From NCBI GenBank assembly GCA_035771165.1, contig JAWNZC010000470.1, forward strand, positions 611,001-675,000: a DNA stretch of 64,000 bases, in the 5' to 3' direction. Below are positions 59,301 through 64,000 of this stretch, piece by piece (the first letter of the stretch is position 1; every line of letters begins with the position of its first letter). The notes below the pieces were generated by a model. The model made no database searches and was not told the DNA's origin. It worked only from the letters and a program-made list of their open reading frames with translations. The translations under genes were made by a program, and so were the position numbers. Source of the DNA: Paragorgia papillata (Eukaryota; Cnidaria; Anthozoa; Scleralcyonacea; Coralliidae).

Positions 59301-60876
59301 TGGCCACATTTTCAAATCTTAAAACTTACATGGCGTGTGCATATGGCAAAAAGTACAGTAGGAGCACAGCTGAGCCATGAGTGTGATGACATGCACTATT
59401 ATGAGAAAACATTCGCATACTTAAAAATAGCCCTTAATAAACATGATTTTCATAAATCATCACAACTGTAGCATCGTCACAGCTACGCGTAGCAACTAAT
59501 AAATATTACTGCACAAATATCTTTGATTTGTTTGCACATATTTTGTCAGTTGGCTGCACAAATGGCAACCAAATTAATTTGACATTATAAAAATTCAATA
59601 GATTGATATTAGGCTTTCCTATTAACTGGTTACGTATTCATTTAACACTCATATTTGTTTGCCTTATTTCCCAGTGACTATAAGCTTCTTGAAACAGCCT
59701 TGTAACAGCTTGCTTGCAGGTTTGGAACAACCCAGGTGTTCTTATGTGTGTACCTTTAACAATCCGATGGAATATTGTGTTGTCATAGTAACCCTCCAGG
59801 CACAGTTGCACAAAATTACGACATGCTTTTGGTGTCTCTTTTGACCATAATTCAATGTCAATATCTCCTACAGTGGTGCTCAAAAGAACCTATGAATTAA
59901 GGAAAGAATCTTCAATACAGTGATTTAAATCTACATATACAGCACTGTAAATAAACTGACACAATGCGACTTGTAGCCCAACAAGTACTTGTGACACATC
60001 TTGCCGCAATCTTGGATATCCGCCATTTTGAAAAATGTCAACAGAGCCTGGGTACTACTAAGGACAGGGCAAGGAGTAACCTGGTACCCTGGCCCAATCA
60101 AAGAATATGGGCCAGGTAACCACTAAAGACTTCTGCTTTCCTATTGGTTAAAATTTCACGCGTTTTTAGTGGCTATGAGTAAAACTGCAATCGTCATCAG
60201 TGGATTTAGCCCTGATGACGCGAGAATGAAATTAGTGGTTACCTGGCCCTTATTTCTTTTGAAATTGGGCCAGGGTACCAGGCTAGGCAAGGAGCTGTGA
60301 TGCAAAAAGATGGTGGAGAATAACGAGGTAAACACAATCTGCATTGCTTTGTTAAAGATGATGACATTGACCAAATGCACTGGTTTTGCAATTATTGTGT
60401 TTATTAATAAAGTCTTTAAAATGATTGTTATCATTATTTAGAAACTGTGCTTTTAGCCGTCAGTGCTATAGCAATGTGATGGTGTTGGCAGCATAAGGTG
60501 TCCCCTGGTAGGGGATTTTGACAATTTGGGGTTGCCCCAGGGTGGGAAAATTTATCTGTTTTCATGAAAAATGTCAAAATCCCCTGGGGTTGCCCCCCCC
60601 CCCCCCCCCCTCCCCCAAGGGGGAAAACTTTGATAGGTGCATAATACTGTCTTGCAGTATTATATTATTTAACCAGGGCTCCATTTAAACTATACAGTGT
60701 AGTTTGTATACTAAATTGGATGTTACCTGAATATAGATATTTATTTATTATTATTATTTCTATTAAATCACAGTGTTTGTATTTTTTTAAATCACATCAT
60801 TCACATGTAACAAAAGTTTCATAAAATGCTATACCTTCCCTTTAGTGGGTGGTTCTTGAATATAAATATTACTCAT
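32214..60876 (-). CDS. CWC27: CWC27: spliceosome-associated cyclophilin, 14 coding exons
   Basis: The joined exons encode 457 residues, close to human CWC27 (about 470). The N-terminus MSNIYIQEPPTKGK, an N-terminal cyclophilin domain (about 1-180) and the C-terminal DTYEIFDPRNPINKRRREES are diagnostic. CWC27 joins the activated spliceosome with CWC22 and lies near the exon-junction-complex helicase eIF4A3. Key cyclophilin residues are present: R in FHRI, F and Q in GFCIQGGD, QFF in SQFFFT, H in GKHTIFG. The active-site Trp is Glu (RADELNGKH), as in CWC27 orthologues with little isomerase activity. The middle is charged and coiled-coil-like. All 13 introns are GT-AG with matching phases. Intron 8 (37517-51355, 13.8 kb) holds the antisense helicase/recombinase element. 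Confidence 0.95.
32500..33060. repeat. GGGTAGGGAAAG / GGTACGGTAGAGG minisatellites in CWC27 intron 13
   Basis: 32500-32822 has degenerate 5-6 bp units (AGGGTAGGGA, AAAGTAGGG). 32940-33050 has a cleaner ~27-bp unit, GGTACGGTAGAGGAGAGGAA, repeated about four times. Confidence 0.85.
33098..33195. mobile_element. MITE related to the TTAACTC family
   Basis: TTAACACTTTGAAGCCTG mirrors CAGGCCTCAAAGCGTTAA. The interior shares AACGCCAGACGATTTTATT with the copies at 21960 and 51716. Confidence 0.7.
33396..33788. mobile_element. CAACCTCGTTCCCAG-type MITE
   Basis: CAACCTCGTTCCCAGGGCCT mirrors GGGAACGAGGTTG, with further inverted AATTAGGAGGGCGGGAAAA/CCCGCCCTCCCAATTTC blocks. The terminus resembles the family at 5294 and 9788. 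Flanks CTTGAGCTT and GCTGAGCTT look like a decayed 9-bp duplication. Confidence 0.8.
33874..33998 (-). CDS. CWC27: CWC27 exon 13
   Basis: 125 nt; TMTLLSAFQSKLEGT followed by an Asp run encoded by a GAT/GAC repeat, ending in phase 2 (TG|GTGAGT). The repeat could vary in length between alleles. Confidence 0.9.
34235..34320. repeat. Half-copy of GTTTCGAGCGAAGGCCCTTCG repeat
   Basis: GGTTTGAGTACTGCCGAAA, CGTAGTTTTCTAACGTTTCG and CGAAGGCCCTTCGTCAGAG match one arm of the palindrome at 52050-52213. A known kind of sequence in Penelope-type tails; origin not established here. Confidence 0.6.
34670..34812. repeat. Palindrome enclosing a tRNA-like SINE remnant
   Basis: ACAGACGTTTGGTGGACGTT and AACGTCCATCAAACGTCTGT are inverted arms around CCCCAAACAGGGTTTGAACC, a B-box-like core shared with the SINE-like element at 58930. 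Confidence 0.6.
34820..35054. mobile_element. Tc1/mariner-type MITE, TA target duplication
   Basis: CAGTCGTTGGCACCTAAGCG mirrors the right end (GTGCCAACGACTG). Further inverted GTGTACACCGCCCGTCAAAA blocks follow. TA flanks both ends. Confidence 0.85.
35317..35417 (-). CDS. CWC27: CWC27 exon 12
   Basis: 101 nt; DGAGAVKEFRQERKEYLHKK then KKKGSGREQQ. Acceptor TATAAAG, donor CAG|GTAATA. Confidence 0.92.
35761..36246. mobile_element. MITE with nested Harbinger-type MITE
   Basis: The outer element has AGCTGGTTTTCCACTGGCG and CGCCAGTGGAAAACCGGCT ends. Inside it, 35870-36212 is a second MITE (GGCCTGCGCTAAACGTCGCA and complement) flanked by TAA on both sides (35867-35869, 36213-36215). The nesting orders the insertions: the inner one is younger. 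Confidence 0.85.
36299..36405 (-). CDS. CWC27: CWC27 exon 11
   Basis: 107 nt; KKELRRESKRLKRELREG, a predicted helical coil matching the ELRKEARQLKREL region of orthologues. Acceptor TTCCAG, donor G|GTGAGA. Confidence 0.92.
36811..36938 (-). CDS. CWC27: CWC27 exon 10
   Basis: 128 nt; a charged acidic segment (DADDVEGG, EEQEDENSEEDDYSGDE). Acceptor TTAAAG, donor AA|GTAAGT, phase 2. Confidence 0.88.
37194..37296. repeat. (TTCC)n microsatellite
   Basis: About 24 TTCC units after a short (ATTC)n, in CWC27 intron 9, 130 bp from exon 9. Long frames through it (poly PSFL, KEGR) are artefacts. Confidence 0.97.
37430..37516 (-). CDS. CWC27: CWC27 exon 9
   Basis: 87 nt, phase 0 both sides: DMKIKSSHDVLNDPKLSTVP. 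Acceptor TTTTAG, donor ATG|GTAAGA. Confidence 0.92.
37625..37832. repeat. GATGAT / GATAAT simple repeat
   Basis: Irregular (GATGAT)n with ATGCTAATGATT interruptions. It marks the left edge of the region holding the helicase gene; whether it belongs to the element is unknown. Confidence 0.9.
37951..41121 (+). CDS. Superfamily-3 helicase-like ATPase of a mobile element (two exons, frame change near 3' end)
   Basis: Exon 1 is 37951-38028 (ATG, 26 codons, ending G|GTAAGT). Exon 2 starts at 38136 after CTTTTTTCCAG, in phase, and runs to a stop at 40829, giving about 923 residues. SF3 core: Walker A GPKDSGKTSW (spliced residues 431-440), Walker B LVLVDEW (473-479), motif C PYYITTNHVPDF (515-526), then ERRIQIF with a candidate arginine finger. 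The preceding segment resembles the D5-type region before SF3 helicases. No HUH nuclease or primase motif is visible. After residue 620 the protein is disordered, with a basic RSRRLARKRS stretch. A coherent frame (DFWTQADPNIDAW..., ending 41121) follows in another phase, so the 3' end is frame-shifted near A-rich 40793-40802. SF3 helicases load at replication origins; the role here is inferred. Confidence 0.8.
38029..38135 (+). other. Intron of the helicase gene
   Basis: GTAAGT donor and CCTTTTTTCCAG acceptor, 107 bp, phase 0. It removes 14 in-frame codons lacking an ATG and joins to the only good upstream ATG exon. Its presence implies a nuclear, spliced transcript. Confidence 0.75.
41221..41283 (+). 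repeat. Two-copy tandem repeat after the helicase gene
   Basis: GTTATTTACTGTAAACTGAG CGAGGTAGAA is repeated with one change. Non-coding junction between the gene and the palindrome. Confidence 0.8.
41329..43358. repeat. Giant palindrome of 150-bp units (GGCTAC-rich)
   Basis: The left arm has four tandem 150-bp units (gccc at 41341, 41491, 41641, 41791). The right arm has six inverted units (to 43350). Each carries five or so CCGGCTAC motifs plus CTCTATATAAACCCTATTAA. The outermost units of both arms share an exact variant (AAAACCGACCGGCTACCGGC) that differs from internal units (AAAAGCGACCGCCTAC). Between the arms, 41935-42465 is itself an inverted repeat built on GTTTAAATTTGTCTGAAAAT and TAAGGTTAAGACTTAG, with its centre near 42193. 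Arms differ by two units (300 bp). Confidence 0.95.
43430..47055. repeat. 3.6-kb TAATCTAATCATC satellite array
   Basis: Built from variants ATCTAATCTAATC, ATCCAATATAATAATC and ATCGAATCTAATC, with a higher-order period marked by CTAATCAAGTCATCTAATC (near 44010, 44265, 44690, 44895, 45140, 45590, 45760, 46035). The plus strand is nearly free of G; the minus strand reads TTAGATTAGATGATTAG. No coding capacity. Confidence 0.97.
47058..47117. repeat. Left inverted repeat of the recombinase unit
   Basis: TGATTGTTAATATAAAATAA to TTATTCTAGATTA; about 90% identical to the reverse complement of 49849-49907. It abuts the satellite array outward and a TACCGGCTACC motif inward. Confidence 0.9.
47669..49351 (+). 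CDS. Tyrosine recombinase with C2H2 finger and Myb/SANT domain
   Basis: 560 residues, intact, starting at ATG 47669. An N-terminal C2H2 finger (C35, C40, H54, H59) is followed by a helical SAM-like region. The catalytic domain has Arg300 in KGCRPMTYLHLTV, a candidate Lys331, the HPTR box (H395/R398), His425 in QKHSSNVAKVHY and nucleophile Tyr434. HxxR-27-H-9-Y spacing is typical of integrase-type tyrosine recombinases, including Crypton transposons. Residues 510-560 (FTKQEDDFIRRGLEKFGPRW then SSIL) form a Myb/SANT domain like telomere-repeat binders. A Glu/Asp-rich linker and KRKEP basic patch lie between. AATAAA is at 49386. Flanking 59-bp inverted repeats are unusual for Cryptons. It probably cuts and joins the element's DNA; that activity is inferred. 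Confidence 0.85.
   Translation: MLRAHAAVDWKSLTGAFNKPRRLHVEKDEHGLDRCPVPVCDHPGFASRRGCRKHVNVKHPWYKYFDEKPQIVASQVKEKTEVKSTRNKLTLPCCSVENEFSRSFSLWLQSTAGGGKAEKQADISVTRAFKFIKFCCLQSGEDESTVLSTVQIIDYFLGSSKLLTDFLDHLQLSWKMGQSGQLGYVSSFSELLDFRKFNSPPGSVLQNFSVTEVYIKRAKKCLAKQMRSHWTTDLDIETLESRRSWASLSELQTVIPFHIGRYKEILEECKKRSTLVSSTNLTFATRFLAVFMFVKVKGCRPMTYLHLTVNMFESAKMNGGMVDQTRFKTAKTYGFNSLYFDKISLGIVDDYVRYIRPLLQPKCEYLLVNRNGTQFQKLTELLSILVFQAIGKYIHPTRYRQIIETESAVALDVEEQKMVSEDQKHSSNVAKVHYQKLRSREVAIKGRTCMEKLRGIEGEVMDTCVEQLKAERIDISHSDCSDSEKELELVNREAMCLQEPTPRKRKEPVRFTKQEDDFIRRGLEKFGPRWSSILRHPDYDFHSGREARTLRMRAIAIKLL
49826..49990 (+). repeat. Right-end CGGGCTACC motif cluster
   Basis: Five CGGGCTACC copies plus CCTATATAAACCTATTAAAA echo the 150-bp unit of the palindrome (CTCTATATAAACCCTATTAAA, CCGGCTAC). 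This links the right flank of the recombinase gene to the array beside the helicase gene. Confidence 0.85.
49849..49907. repeat. Right inverted repeat of the recombinase unit
   Basis: TAATCTGAATAAATTAGGTT to ATATTGACAATCA, the inverted partner of 47058-47117. Part of it (GAAACTTATTTTATATTGAC with CGGGCTACCC) is also directly duplicated at 49803-49837. Confidence 0.9.
50215..50475. repeat. Cluster of GGAAC/GTTCC palindromes
   Basis: About 15 GGAAC or GTTCC pentamers, several paired as short hairpins (GGAACTATTAGTTCC, GTTCCTTTTAAAGGAAC, GTTCCGCTTTC...AGCGGAAC). It lies 230-490 bp outside the right repeat of the recombinase unit. Purpose unknown. Confidence 0.75.
50834..51092. mobile_element. 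Fold-back element
   Basis: GTGCACTGCATTGAACTAAA...AACGCTACGTTCA mirrors TGAACGTAGCGTTCC...AGTTCAATGGTGCAC at 51046-51090, about 45-bp arms. The interior has GGGAGTCAAAACTGGCTTCA and a near repeat GGGAGTCAAATTTTGGCTTC. Confidence 0.75.
51095..51300. repeat. SINE-like remnant
   Basis: Shares GGGTTCTC and TCCGCAAAATCAAC with 16970-17110. Located in CWC27 intron 8 just before exon 8. Confidence 0.4.
51356..51425 (-). CDS. CWC27: CWC27 exon 8
   Basis: 70 nt encoding NFSLLSFGGEAEEDEEEV, the conserved motif after the cyclophilin domain. Acceptor AATTAG, donor AAG|GTAGTG. The downstream intron carries the large antisense element. Confidence 0.93.
51538..51641 (-). CDS. CWC27: CWC27 exon 7
   Basis: 104 nt, ends in phase 2 (AA|GTAAGT). 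Encodes VLSHPFEDIAPREVKKP and a Lys/Glu-rich stretch ending KGTK. Confidence 0.93.
51716..51812. mobile_element. 100-bp MITE, TTAACTCTTTCCTGTCCGA family, copy 2
   Basis: About 90% identical to 21960-22062, same orientation, with TTAACTC...GAGTTAA ends. In CWC27 intron 6. Confidence 0.85.
52050..52213. repeat. Palindrome of GTTTCGAGCGAAGGCCCTTCG repeat
   Basis: GGTTTGAGTACTGCCGAAAA and TTTTCGGCAGTTCTCAAACC are its ends. Inner arms AACGTTTCGAGCGAAGGCCC/GGGTCTTCGCTCGAAACGTT. A half-copy lies at 34235-34320. Confidence 0.8.
52228..52505. repeat. Dispersed palindromic repeat P, copy 2 (inverted)
   Basis: Carries, in inverted order, the two palindromes of 19925-20245: GCGATTATTTATGACAATCGC, then AATACATGGATG...GAAATATGAAATTTATTTC. 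Confidence 0.75.
52628..52726 (-). CDS. CWC27: CWC27 exon 6
   Basis: 99 nt, 33 codons: VTGNTIYNMLEMESLEVDQN through PPKIYKAE, the end of the cyclophilin domain. Acceptor TTTTAG, donor GAG|GTAGAG. Confidence 0.93.
53752..53895 (-). CDS. CWC27: CWC27 exon 5
   Basis: 144 nt, 48 codons, phase 0 both sides. Encodes RRGLVAMANAGQNDNRSQFF through GKHTIFGK, the second half of the active site, with Glu at the usual Trp position. Confidence 0.95.
54008..54039 (-). CDS. CWC27: CWC27 exon 4
   Basis: Only 32 nt: acceptor GTTAAG, donor AAA|GTAATT. Encodes GGDSIYGKPFK and restores phase 0. Confidence 0.9.
54455..54992. mobile_element. Tc1/mariner-type MITE in CWC27 intron 3
   Basis: CAGGGGTGGACAAAAAAAAG mirrors CTTTTTTGTCCACCCCCTG. 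TA flanks both ends. Internal ATCTGCTCAAATATGATATC is inverted at 54855-54875, so arms extend deep into the element. No transposase. Confidence 0.88.
55440..56880. mobile_element. 1.4-kb fold-back element with 12-bp satellite arms
   Basis: Left arm 55440-55880 and right arm about 56560-56880 are inverted copies, from GGTGGCTCAGAGATGACATA to GAATCAAGCGATAGGACG. Each arm contains a tandem TTTTTTCGCGAC array (about 18 units at 55487-55708, 10 at 56717-56840). The core 55895-56300 has a duplicated GGAAAATTACGATTACCT segment and inverted AGAATACCCCGCCACTT. A short frame reading VVVQAVEQELRGSGGLLGYR might be captured integrase-like coding sequence; weak. Lies in CWC27 intron 2 or 3 region. Confidence 0.85.
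56309..56507. mobile_element. hAT-type MITE nested in the fold-back element
   Basis: CAGTGGCGTAGGAA and TTCCTACGCCCCTG ends. Flanks GAGATGCC and GAGATGAC form a 7/8 target duplication derived from the host element's GCTCAGAGATGACATAAAC. Confidence 0.85.
57060..57660 (+). pseudogene. Non-LTR reverse transcriptase relic
   Basis: YCDDLALIGESVDELVEKF then MEAKGLRVNTHKTKCS is the RT YxDD catalytic box and the downstream GLxVNxxKT block. A second frame gives CVNKFWYLGDMISAGGGAES, and a third MLYGVE near 57500. Order is correct but frames change at about 57190-57290 and again near 57500, so it is dead. The part upstream of YCDD is lost. Confidence 0.85.
57810..58110. repeat. ~22-bp minisatellite (CTTTCTCGGGTCCCGCGCTT)
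   Basis: Alternating CGCTTTCTCGGGTCCCGC and ACTTTATGGGACATTG modules, about seven rounds. In CWC27 intron 3; the open frames through it are artefacts. Confidence 0.9.
58813..58854 (-). CDS. CWC27: CWC27 exon 3
   Basis: A 42-nt microexon-like exon, phase 1 in and out, encoding FCIQGGDPTGSGT. Acceptor TGACAG, donor CAG|GTATGT. Confidence 0.92.
58930..59020 (-). repeat. tRNA-derived SINE-like sequence in CWC27 intron 2
   Basis: The minus strand shows GTTCTAG at the 5' side, A-box-like CCCAATGGTTAGAGCG, an anticodon-like arm TCTGG CTAGCAT TCAGA, and B-box GGGTTCGAGTCCC. The D-stem does not pair. It shares ACTCAGAAAAA...CTGAGC flanking sequence with 34708-34770, so it is a dispersed SINE rather than a tRNA gene. 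Confidence 0.6.
59754..59889 (-). CDS. CWC27: CWC27 exon 2
   Basis: Acceptor TCATAG, donor AAAG|GTACAC, ends in phase 1. Encodes TTVGDIDIELWSKETPKACR and FHRIVK, the first half of the cyclophilin fold, including the catalytic-type Arg. Confidence 0.95.
60080..60282. mobile_element. MITE in CWC27 intron 1
   Basis: CCTGGTACCCTGGCCCAATC mirrors the right end (GGGCCAGGGTACCAGG). Inner GGGCCAGGTAACCACTA is likewise inverted. GGCAAGGAG lies near both ends. Confidence 0.8.
60484..60628. repeat. Imperfect inverted repeat with C tract
   Basis: CCCCTGGTAGGGGATTTTGACA and its complement TGTCAAAATCCCCTGGGG surround GGTTGCCCCAGG. A poly-C run (about 20) at 60594-60611 follows. Confidence 0.5.
60835..60876 (-). 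CDS. CWC27: CWC27 exon 1
   Basis: Start codon at 60876; encodes MSNIYIQEPPTKGK, residues 1-14. Donor AAG|GTATAG, phase 0. Confidence 0.93.
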
Positions 60877-61039
60877 GTTCTTCCAGTAACTTTACAGTAT
60901 ATCACTATGTGTTTTCTAAGCTTCAATTTATACTGTGCCAAGAAAATAATGCCATCCACAACAGCACAACTCTTCCATATTTTCCACCATATTGTTTTTG
61001 AGCCCCAAATACTCCAGCGGTTACTTGCATTTCAACAAT

Positions 61040-61068
61040 ATTGCCACGTGGGGTTCAAAATGGCGGCG
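61040..61068. promoter_or_regulatory. Putative divergent promoter motif pair
   Basis: CCACGTGG (palindromic E-box, 61044-61051) lies 6 bp from CAAAATGGCGGC (61056-61067), a YY1-type motif often found at transcription starts. They lie 170 bp upstream of the CWC27 ATG and at the start of the candidate plus-strand exon. Confidence 0.4.
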
Positions 61069-61140
61069 TGTCGGGGGAGGACACCAATATTAATAACATG
61101 CTTGATTCGAAGAAATCCACTGATTTTACATCGAAAAAAG
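61060..61140 (+). CDS. Candidate first exon of an unidentified divergent gene
   Basis: ATG within AAAATGGCGGC opens 27 codons (MAACRGRTPILITCLIRRNP...) ending AAG|GTATGA, a plausible donor. A 43-bp exon-like block at 63263-63305 (acceptor TTGACAACAG, donor CAG|GTACAA) continues in phase as DKFCLVTERWVHQS, loosely BRCT-like. Neither protein nor splicing is confirmed; the gene would continue past the window. Confidence 0.25.
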
Positions 61141-61528
61141 GTATGATACATGACATCAGAATTTTTAAAAGAATAAATTCAAATGGTGAAAATCATAACG
61201 TTTATGCGAAGGGCTACTTCAGTACAGTACGAGACAGAGCATATATATAATGTAAACATATACGGTAAATAATTTATATATTTAATACAGTACTATTTCT
61301 ATGCTGTATTTTATATCTTCGGACCTCTGTCCCTTGAGGCATGTAGATGTATAATAAAGATCTAAATATTAAAAATAATTTAAACCCCTAAGCGTGATTT
61401 GGCGTACAAATCAGAAAACTTGGCGCGTCCGCCTTGGGCCATGGTGTTTTTCTTTCACCATTTTACACCTCGACAGAAGCGTACGCGATTAGTTAGGTTG
61501 ATGACAAGTATTTTAATTTCTTTTTAAA

Positions 61529-61594
61529 GGTGTATAGGTAGGTAGGTAGGTAGGTAGGTAGGTAGGTAGGTAGGTAGGTAGGTAGGTAGGTAGG
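61529..61594. repeat. (AGGT)n microsatellite
   Basis: About 16 TAGG/AGGT units. It abuts TTTATTTCAAAACACATTGC, which resembles the end of a retroposed sequence. Confidence 0.95.
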
Positions 61595-61973
61595 TTTATT
61601 TCAAAACACATTGCAGCTTAAGACAGCTGAATTGCGTGTTACAACTGGTAAATTACATTAAGAACTTAAATTACTATAACTACTGTAGTTTTGAACCATT
61701 GACTTTCCTGGTCTGAATCCCAGGGCCCTGCCCTGGATGCATGACCTGTACCCAAGTACCGGGGAGGGGGACATGCTGCTGGAAAGGGCTCCTCCCAAGG
61801 GCAATTACATCACACAGTCCAATACAGTTTCACTTAATTCAGATTAAGAATAGATATTTAAACTGTTTATAGTGTATGAAGAAACTAGTCTGTTTTAAAA
61901 TATCAAGAACATAAAATACCATACTGCGATATGACTTGCTTCCAACTCACCCTTGTAACTACAGTCTGTATAC

Positions 61974-62160
61974 TGCCAACTCTCTCAAAGTGGACACCCT
62001 TCTAAGGGGGACACCTCTCTAAAGTGGACAGCTAATCTTGGCCACTCGTACGTTATTTACTATAATAAAACTCTTTCGATTCTAAGGTGCACATCTCTCT
62101 AAGGCAGACACCACATTTGGTCCTGAGAGTGTCCACCTTAGAGCTGGGAGTTCACTGTAG
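61974..62160. mobile_element. MITE of AAAGTGGACACC type
   Basis: Left CTGCCAACTCTCTCAAAGTG and right CACCTTAGAGCTGGGAGTTC are imperfectly inverted. Internal CTCTCTAA(A/G)G(T/C)(G/A)GACA repeats. Confidence 0.6.
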
Positions 62161-62339
62161 TAGGTACAGTACAGCATTGGACTAGTAAACAAAGGTTGTT
62201 GGTTCAAATCACAGCTGTGGTCAAGTAGAGTTTTTCTCTTCTTGTCTGGTACATGGTTCATCCACTCACAGTAACACCTACTGGCTACAGCTATTGGCTA
62301 TAATTTTATTTTATAAAATAACATGTATTCTACGCGAGC

Positions 62340-62605
62340 CCTGATTGGTCAATTGCCGTGTTTGGATCAGAGTATCCAAACACGGAAAATTCCTGCCAAA
62401 ACGATTTTTTGAAAATGTCGGACAGTATATCATATCCACTTGTGATTATTTTATAAAAGAAATACCAAATGGTTTTTTCCGTGTTTGGAGACGCTTATCC
62501 AAACACTTTGGAAATTGCTCGACTTTCTCCAGTCTCGCAATTTCCCGCGTGTTTGGATCAGAGTATCCAAACACGGAAAACCATTTGGTATTTCTTTAAT
62601 CCAAC
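62340..62605. repeat. Inverted/direct repeat of GTGTTTGGATCAGAGTATCC
   Basis: GTGTTTGGATCAGAGTATCC with AAACACGG occurs at 62359 and 62549. AGAAATACCAAATGGTTTT at 62458 is inverted at the right end. A MITE-like structure; the short frame across it is not a gene. Confidence 0.7.
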
Positions 62606-63339
62606 CCAAGTACAAAGTCCAACATGTCTTTAATAGTGCAGTGTGGAGTTACTATTTATAGACCAAAACTCAGACAAACAAGCCAAAATTGAATCTTGAG
62701 GGATTTGTAAAGAGTCATTTTCTATTGTCACAAATGCAAGTTAGAATAAATTATAAACCCAAACAAACACAATAACTGATGTAATAACCGCACAGTTCTA
62801 CCATTAAAAAAATAATTAAATTATTATGTCATTAAATTAATATCTTTCAACTACAGTATATGTGACATATGTCACTTTAATGTTTTTATGTTGTTGATTT
62901 AGACTTTTTATACCAGTCGCCAAATTGTTCCAAGTTCAAGAGGTTTTCTAAAAAAGGTTTTTTAACAATTATATATAGTGATATAAAAGTAGTGTGTATA
63001 CAGTGAAAATATAGAGGTTGCCAGTGTATTTCCAAAATACTGATTACATCAGGTCTAATGTTTTGAGAGAAGACATTTCACAACAGAGAAAAAATTATTA
63101 AACATTATATAGACCTTCTACAATTAATCATTATTTTGGCTGACCATCATATTTTTAATTTATTGAATTAAATATTTCTTTGTAATTAAACTATATAGTG
63201 TGTGTCATTTCAGTTTTTATTAATCAACAAAATAATCTTCTGTTTTTTTATTTTGACAACAGGATAAGTTCTGTTTGGTTACAGAACGATGGGTTCACCA
63301 GTCAGGTACAATAATTTACACTAATCACAGTAGAGTTAA

Positions 63340-63940
63340 TAGTAGAGTAGAGTACAATGCAGTGCAGTACATATAACAGTACACATAACAGCACAGTACA
63401 CATAATGGTACAGTACACATAATGGTACAGTACAGTACAGTGCAGTGCAGTGCAGTACAGTACAGTAAAGCGCAGTGCAGTGCAGTACAGTACAGTAGAG
63501 TAAAGTACAGTACAGTACAGTACAGCACAGTACAGTGCAGTACACAGCTGTACAGTACAGTACAGTACAGTACAGTACACATAACAGTACAGTACACAAC
63601 ATAACAGTACAGTACAGTACACATAACAGTACAGTACTTATAACAGTACAGTACATATAACATAACAGTACAGTACACAGTACAATACAGTACACATAAC
63701 AACAGTACAGTACACATAACAGTACAGTACAGTAGACATAACAGTACAGTACAGTACACATAACAGTACAATACATTACGATGCAGACTACAGTACACAT
63801 AACAGCACAGTACATAACATGCAGTACAGTACACATAACAGTACAGTACAGTGCACATAACAGTACAGTACATATAACAGTACAATACAGTGCGCATAAC
63901 AGTACAGTACATATAACAGTACAGTACACATAACAATAGA
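63340..63940. repeat. CAGTA / CAGTACACATAA minisatellite
   Basis: CAGTACAGTACACATAACAG variants repeated over 600 bp. Open frames on the minus strand (YCTVLYC) are artefacts. Confidence 0.97.
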
Positions 63941-64000
63941 GTACACATAGAGGATATTACACGGTGGCACGAAGATATGAATTTTATCTTCGAGTGGGGG

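Noticed and set aside
63302..63948. 200-residue Cys/Tyr-rich minus-strand frames
   Set aside because: Produced by the CAGTA/CAGTACACATAA minisatellite, without start context or family similarity.

Overview
The window is AT-rich, intron-containing animal DNA, packed with small inverted-repeat transposons. Two TAL-type bHLH genes, Penelope and CR1/L2-like retroelement scraps and abundant hAT, Harbinger and Tc1-type MITEs suggest an early-branching metazoan, most likely a cnidarian. The species is not determined. Left part (1-32 kb): two single-exon TAL/SCL-family bHLH genes lie about 20 kb apart in opposite orientation (3572-4186 plus, 24223-24624 minus). Everything between and around them is transposon debris: a Penelope GIY-YIG fragment, a Ty3/Gypsy gag split by a hAT MITE, Gypsy integrase and non-LTR RT tails, a tRNA-like sequence and many MITEs, several with visible target-site duplications. 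Right part (32.2-60.9 kb): one host gene on the minus strand, CWC27, a spliceosomal cyclophilin. I reconstructed 14 coding exons with consistent GT-AG junctions and phases, totalling 457 codons. A possible divergent promoter and a tentative plus-strand gene lie just beyond its first exon. Inside the 13.8-kb intron 8 of CWC27, antisense to it, sits the most unusual content. It has (a) a two-exon gene for a superfamily-3 helicase-like ATPase with a frame change near its 3' end; (b) a 2-kb near-perfect palindrome built of 150-bp units rich in GGCTAC motifs; (c) a 3.6-kb TAATCTAATCATC-type satellite; and (d) an intact tyrosine recombinase gene with an N-terminal C2H2 finger and a C-terminal TRF-like Myb/SANT domain, flanked by ~59-bp inverted repeats. 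The GGCTAC and TATATAAACC motifs recur beside both genes, suggesting one composite mobile element of at least 12 kb that pairs a YR integrase with a replicative helicase. I do not recognise this combination. Function and element boundaries are inference.
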